Shown here in pieces: positions 61,679 through 64,000 of a DNA stretch of 64,000 nt. The stretch comes from VAZQ01 sp963756715. Lineage in GTDB: Bacteria > Pseudomonadota > Alphaproteobacteria > Rhizobiales > Xanthobacteraceae. Within the stretch, counting starts at the first letter, position 1. Every line of letters begins with the position of its first letter. The notes below the pieces were generated by a model. It was not told where the DNA came from and searched no databases. It saw nothing but the letters and a program-made list of their open reading frames with translations. The stretch spans positions 82,461 through 146,460 of the forward strand of contig CAVWOV010000045.1 of NCBI GenBank assembly GCA_963756715.1, read 5' to 3'. The position numbers and the translations under genes were made by a program.

Positions 61679-62773
61679 TCAATTTGCAGAAACTGAATCA
61701 CTCACCAACTCCGCTACGCGCTCGCCGAACGCCTGCGTGCCAAGCGGTCCGCCGAGGTCGCGGGTGCGCCATTCGGGCCGGGCAATGGCGCGATCGAGCG
61801 CGGCCTCGATCGCGGCCGCGGCCTTGATGAAACGATCGTCGCCACGCCGCTCGCCGAGCCAGGCGAGCAGCATCGCGCCCGAGCCGATCAGTGAGGCCGG
61901 ATTGGCAACATCCTGCCCGGCGATGTCGGGCGCCGAGCCGTGCTGGGCCTGCGCCACCGCATAATCCGCACCGGCATTGAGGGAAGCCGCCAGTCCCAGG
62001 CTGCCGGCGATCTCGGAGGCGAGATCGGAGAGAATGTCGCCGAACATGTTGGTGGTGACGATCACGTCGAACGCGCCGGCATCGCGCACCAGCAGCGCCG
62101 CCATGGCGTCGATGATCCTCTCCTCGTATTCGACCTGCGGATAGCGCGCCGCGACTGCTCGCGCACAATCGAGAAACAGCCCGTCAGACATCCGCAGTAC
62201 GTTCGCCTTGTGCACCGCCGTCACCTTCCGGCGGCGCTGCATCGCGAGCGCGAAGGCGGTTTCCGCGATACGGGTCGAGCCGGCGCGGCTGATCTTGCGC
62301 ACCGACAGGGCGAGATCAGGGGTCGGCATGAACTCGCCGGAGCCCTGGAACATGTTGCGGTCGGCATAGAAGCCTTCGGTATTCTCGCGTGCCACCACGA
62401 GATCGACCGGCGATCCACAGCGCGGCGGAAAGCCGCCCCGGCTCCGCGCCGGGCGGATGTTGGCATAGAGATCGAGCCGCTTGCGCAATTCGCCCGAGGG
62501 ATTGAGCCCACCCTGCGCAAACGGCGGATAGTCGTTGTGCGACACCGGTCCCAGGATCACGCCATCGGCCGAACGCGCCGCCGCTTCGGCGGCCTCCGGG
62601 AATGTGGTGCCTTGCGCTCGCAACGCCGCGAAGCCGATAACCGATGCGGTGAACGACAGCCCGAGCCCGAAGGCACGATCCGCCTCGCGCAGCACCGCAA
62701 GGGTCGCCGCCGTAATCTCGGGCCCGATACCATCGCCTTCCATCGCGACGATGCGGACGGATTGATCTGCCAT
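61679..62773 (-). CDS. isocitrate/isopropylmalate dehydrogenase family protein (tartrate dehydrogenase-like)
   Basis: A 364-residue NAD(P)-dependent beta-decarboxylating dehydrogenase. Visible: the N-terminal M-E-G-D-G-I-G-P-E-I, the substrate Arg region V-V-A-R-E-N-T-E-G-F-Y, the Lys in V-H-K-A-N-V-L, and the metal Asp region N-M-F-G-D-I-L-S-D-L-A-S-E-I-A-G-S-L-G. The NAD site G-S-A-P-D-I-A-G-Q-D is followed by A-N-P-A-S-L. The start is supported by GGGGAGG. No leuCD genes are nearby, so a catabolic role on a malate- or tartrate-like acid is more likely than leucine synthesis. Confidence 0.87.
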   Translation of the reverse strand: MADQSVRIVAMEGDGIGPEITAATLAVLREADRAFGLGLSFTASVIGFAALRAQGTTFPEAAEAAARSADGVILGPVSHNDYPPFAQGGLNPSGELRKRLDLYANIRPARSRGGFPPRCGSPVDLVVARENTEGFYADRNMFQGSGEFMPTPDLALSVRKISRAGSTRIAETAFALAMQRRRKVTAVHKANVLRMSDGLFLDCARAVAARYPQVEYEERIIDAMAALLVRDAGAFDVIVTTNMFGDILSDLASEIAGSLGLAASLNAGADYAVAQAQHGSAPDIAGQDVANPASLIGSGAMLLAWLGERRGDDRFIKAAAAIEAALDRAIARPEWRTRDLGGPLGTQAFGERVAELVSDSVSAN

Positions 62774-62892
62774 GCGTGCCTCCCCTGCAGAACAGCAAGC
62801 CTAGCAAGCGCCCGGCTGGTTGACGACGGCGCGGCGGGATGAGCATCATGCCCGCCCCGCCCCCTTCCCTCCTCACGCGCGAGCCGGCCGCC

Positions 62893-64000
62893 ATGACGCA
62901 GCACCAGAAACTCGACCCCTCGACCATCCACGACACACCGGCCCAGGTGAGCGACTTTCTCAACCTGCATGAGATCGTCGCCAAGGCGCGCCAAAACCTG
63001 AATCAAAACGACTGGGACTACATCGTTGGCGGAGCGGAGTCCGAGACGACGCTGCGGCGCAACCGCATGGCGCTGGAGACCCTCGCGTTCCGCCCACGCA
63101 TCCTGCGTGACGTCAGCAACGTCGATGCCTCGACCACGCAGTTCGGCCGCAAGATGCGGCTGCCGCTGATCTTCGCGCCGGTCGGCTCGCTCGAAAGTTT
63201 CCATGCCGCAGGCGCGGCGTCGGTCGTGCGCGCCGCCGGGCAGTTCGGGGTCGGGCATATGCTGAGTTCGGTCTGCGATCCGGGGCTCGAAGAGCTTGCG
63301 GAGATCGCGCCCGACGCGCTGCGGCTCTACCAGCTCTACGTGCGCGGCGACGCCGACTGGGTGGACGACCATGTCGAGCGCGCGATCAAACACGGCTATT
63401 CGGCCTTCGCGCTCACGGTCGACACCGCGCACTACAGCCGGCGCGAGCGCGACATCGCCAAGCGCTTCGTCACCGCCGGACGCCGGCGGGTGCAGAACCG
63501 CATCCATCAATCCGCCCTCGACTGGAAGACAGTCGAGCGCATCAAGACGAAGTTCAAGATCCCGCTCGCCATCAAGGGCATCGCCACCGGCGAGGACGCC
63601 CGGATCGCGGTCGAGCACGGGGTCGAGTGGGTCTACGTGTCGAACCATGGCGGGCGCCAGCTCGACCACGGCCGCGGCTCGGTCGACGTGCTGCCGGAGG
63701 TGGCCGATGCCGTCGGCGGCCGCGCCAAGGTGATCGTCGACGGCTCGATCTGCCGTGGCTCCGACGTCGTGAAGGCGATCGCGGCCGGCGCCGACCTCGT
63801 CGCCATGGGCCGCATGCAATGCTTCGGACTCGGCGCGGCGGGCGAAGCCGGCGTGCTGCGATTGCTCGAACTGCTGGAGGACGAGGTTCAGCGCTCGATG
63901 GGGCTGCTTGGCGTCGCGAAAATCTCCGACCTCAACCGCTCCTACCTGCATCCCGCCGCGGCGACACAGTTTCCGCACGCGCTCAGCGCGTTCAATCTGC
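62893..64000 (+). CDS. FMN-dependent alpha-hydroxyacid oxidase/dehydrogenase, truncated by right edge
   Basis: Open from ATG 62893 to the last base with no stop. It begins V-S-D-F-L-N-L-H-E-I-V-A-K-A-R; then the FMN-binding P-L-I-F-A-P-V-G-S, the Tyr in L-Y-Q-L-Y-V-R-G-D, the substrate region L-T-V-D-T, the lysine in L-A-I-K-G-I and the catalytic His in V-S-N-H-G-G-R-Q-L-D, then V-D-G-S-I-C-R-G-S-D and A-M-G-R for phosphate binding. This is the lactate/glycolate/mandelate oxidase family. Divergent from the dehydrogenase gene with 119 bases between, so both may act on hydroxy acids and share regulation. Confidence 0.88.
   Translation, partial: MTQHQKLDPSTIHDTPAQVSDFLNLHEIVAKARQNLNQNDWDYIVGGAESETTLRRNRMALETLAFRPRILRDVSNVDASTTQFGRKMRLPLIFAPVGSLESFHAAGAASVVRAAGQFGVGHMLSSVCDPGLEELAEIAPDALRLYQLYVRGDADWVDDHVERAIKHGYSAFALTVDTAHYSRRERDIAKRFVTAGRRRVQNRIHQSALDWKTVERIKTKFKIPLAIKGIATGEDARIAVEHGVEWVYVSNHGGRQLDHGRGSVDVLPEVADAVGGRAKVIVDGSICRGSDVVKAIAAGADLVAMGRMQCFGLGAAGEAGVLRLLELLEDEVQRSMGLLGVAKISDLNRSYLHPAAATQFPHALSAFNL

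Noticed and set aside
61679..62773. leuB (leucine biosynthesis)
   Set aside because: The family fits, but there are no leuA/C/D neighbours and the context is catabolic, so the gene symbol was not assigned.

Overview
The window is high-GC DNA with a compact, operon-rich layout (many 4-base ATGA stop/start overlaps, GTG and TTG starts). Its dispersed palindromic repeats are of the kind common in Bradyrhizobium-like and Xanthobacteraceae-like alphaproteobacteria, so I infer a soil Hyphomicrobiales (Rhizobiales) chromosome. No rRNA, tRNA, CRISPR array, phage or intact insertion sequence was recognised. Almost everything is catabolic: uptake systems, CoA ligases, molybdenum hydroxylases, decarboxylases and their local regulators.

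Layout. (1) 1-4.7 kb: end of a MarR regulator, enoyl-CoA hydratase, acyl-CoA dehydrogenase, an aryl-CoA ligase of 2-aminobenzoate type and a RidA protein, probably the tail of an anthranilate/aryl-CoA cluster. (2) 4.7-7.4 kb: an M20 carbamoylase-type amidohydrolase and a broken metallo-beta-lactamase-fold gene. (3) 7.9-14.7 kb: an acyl-CoA synthetase followed by a complete branched-chain-type ABC importer (substrate-binding protein, two permeases, two ATPases). (4) 14.7-22.7 kb, minus strand: soxBDAG-type heterotetrameric sarcosine (N-methyl amino acid) oxidase plus a molybdenum hydroxylase large subunit fused to a CoxG-like domain. (5) 22.8-35.5 kb: FCD-type GntR regulator, alpha/beta hydrolase, HyuAB hydantoinase/oxoprolinase, a complete CoxL(-CoxG)/CoxM/CoxS molybdenum hydroxylase, quinone oxidoreductase, enoyl-CoA hydratase and a GST. 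(6) 35.5-39 kb: a lower-GC patch with two unrecognised genes, then a TrpX-type binding protein. (7) 39-49.6 kb: two Bug/TctC binding proteins, an HpaB-like monooxygenase, a MarR regulator with a perfect operator palindrome, a third molybdenum hydroxylase large subunit and two tandem UbiD decarboxylases. (8) 49.6-52.8 kb: a gene-free repeat-rich stretch, a small membrane protein and a Tat-exported multicopper oxidase. (9) 53-64 kb: ornithine aminotransferase with an amidinohydrolase, a carbohydrate-type ABC importer, a fumarylacetoacetase-family hydrolase, an isopropylmalate/tartrate dehydrogenase-like protein and a truncated alpha-hydroxyacid oxidase.

The most interesting signal is a shared operator. 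Four 21-bp inverted repeats of the form TAATATAC-N5-GTATATTA (exact at one site, 1-2 mismatches in the left or right arm at the others) lie just upstream of the acyl-CoA synthetase/importer, the sox genes with the divergent GntR gene, hyuAB with the divergent cox genes, and the enoyl-CoA hydratase with the divergent GST. This ties about 27 kb (7.9-35.5 kb) into one putative regulon, probably controlled by the GntR protein at 22.8 kb. The enzymes (ring hydroxylase, ATP-dependent lactam/hydantoin opening, N-methyl amino acid oxidation, CoA ligation) suggest a pathway for an N-methylated N-heterocycle such as an N-methyl lactam, a hydantoin or an alkaloid; the substrate is inference.

A caution: at least 13 single-base frame disruptions fall in 10 genes, each with family-typical protein sequence continuing in another frame. 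This looks more like indel errors in the underlying assembly than real mass pseudogenisation. Those genes are listed as broken, but their products are probably intact in the organism.
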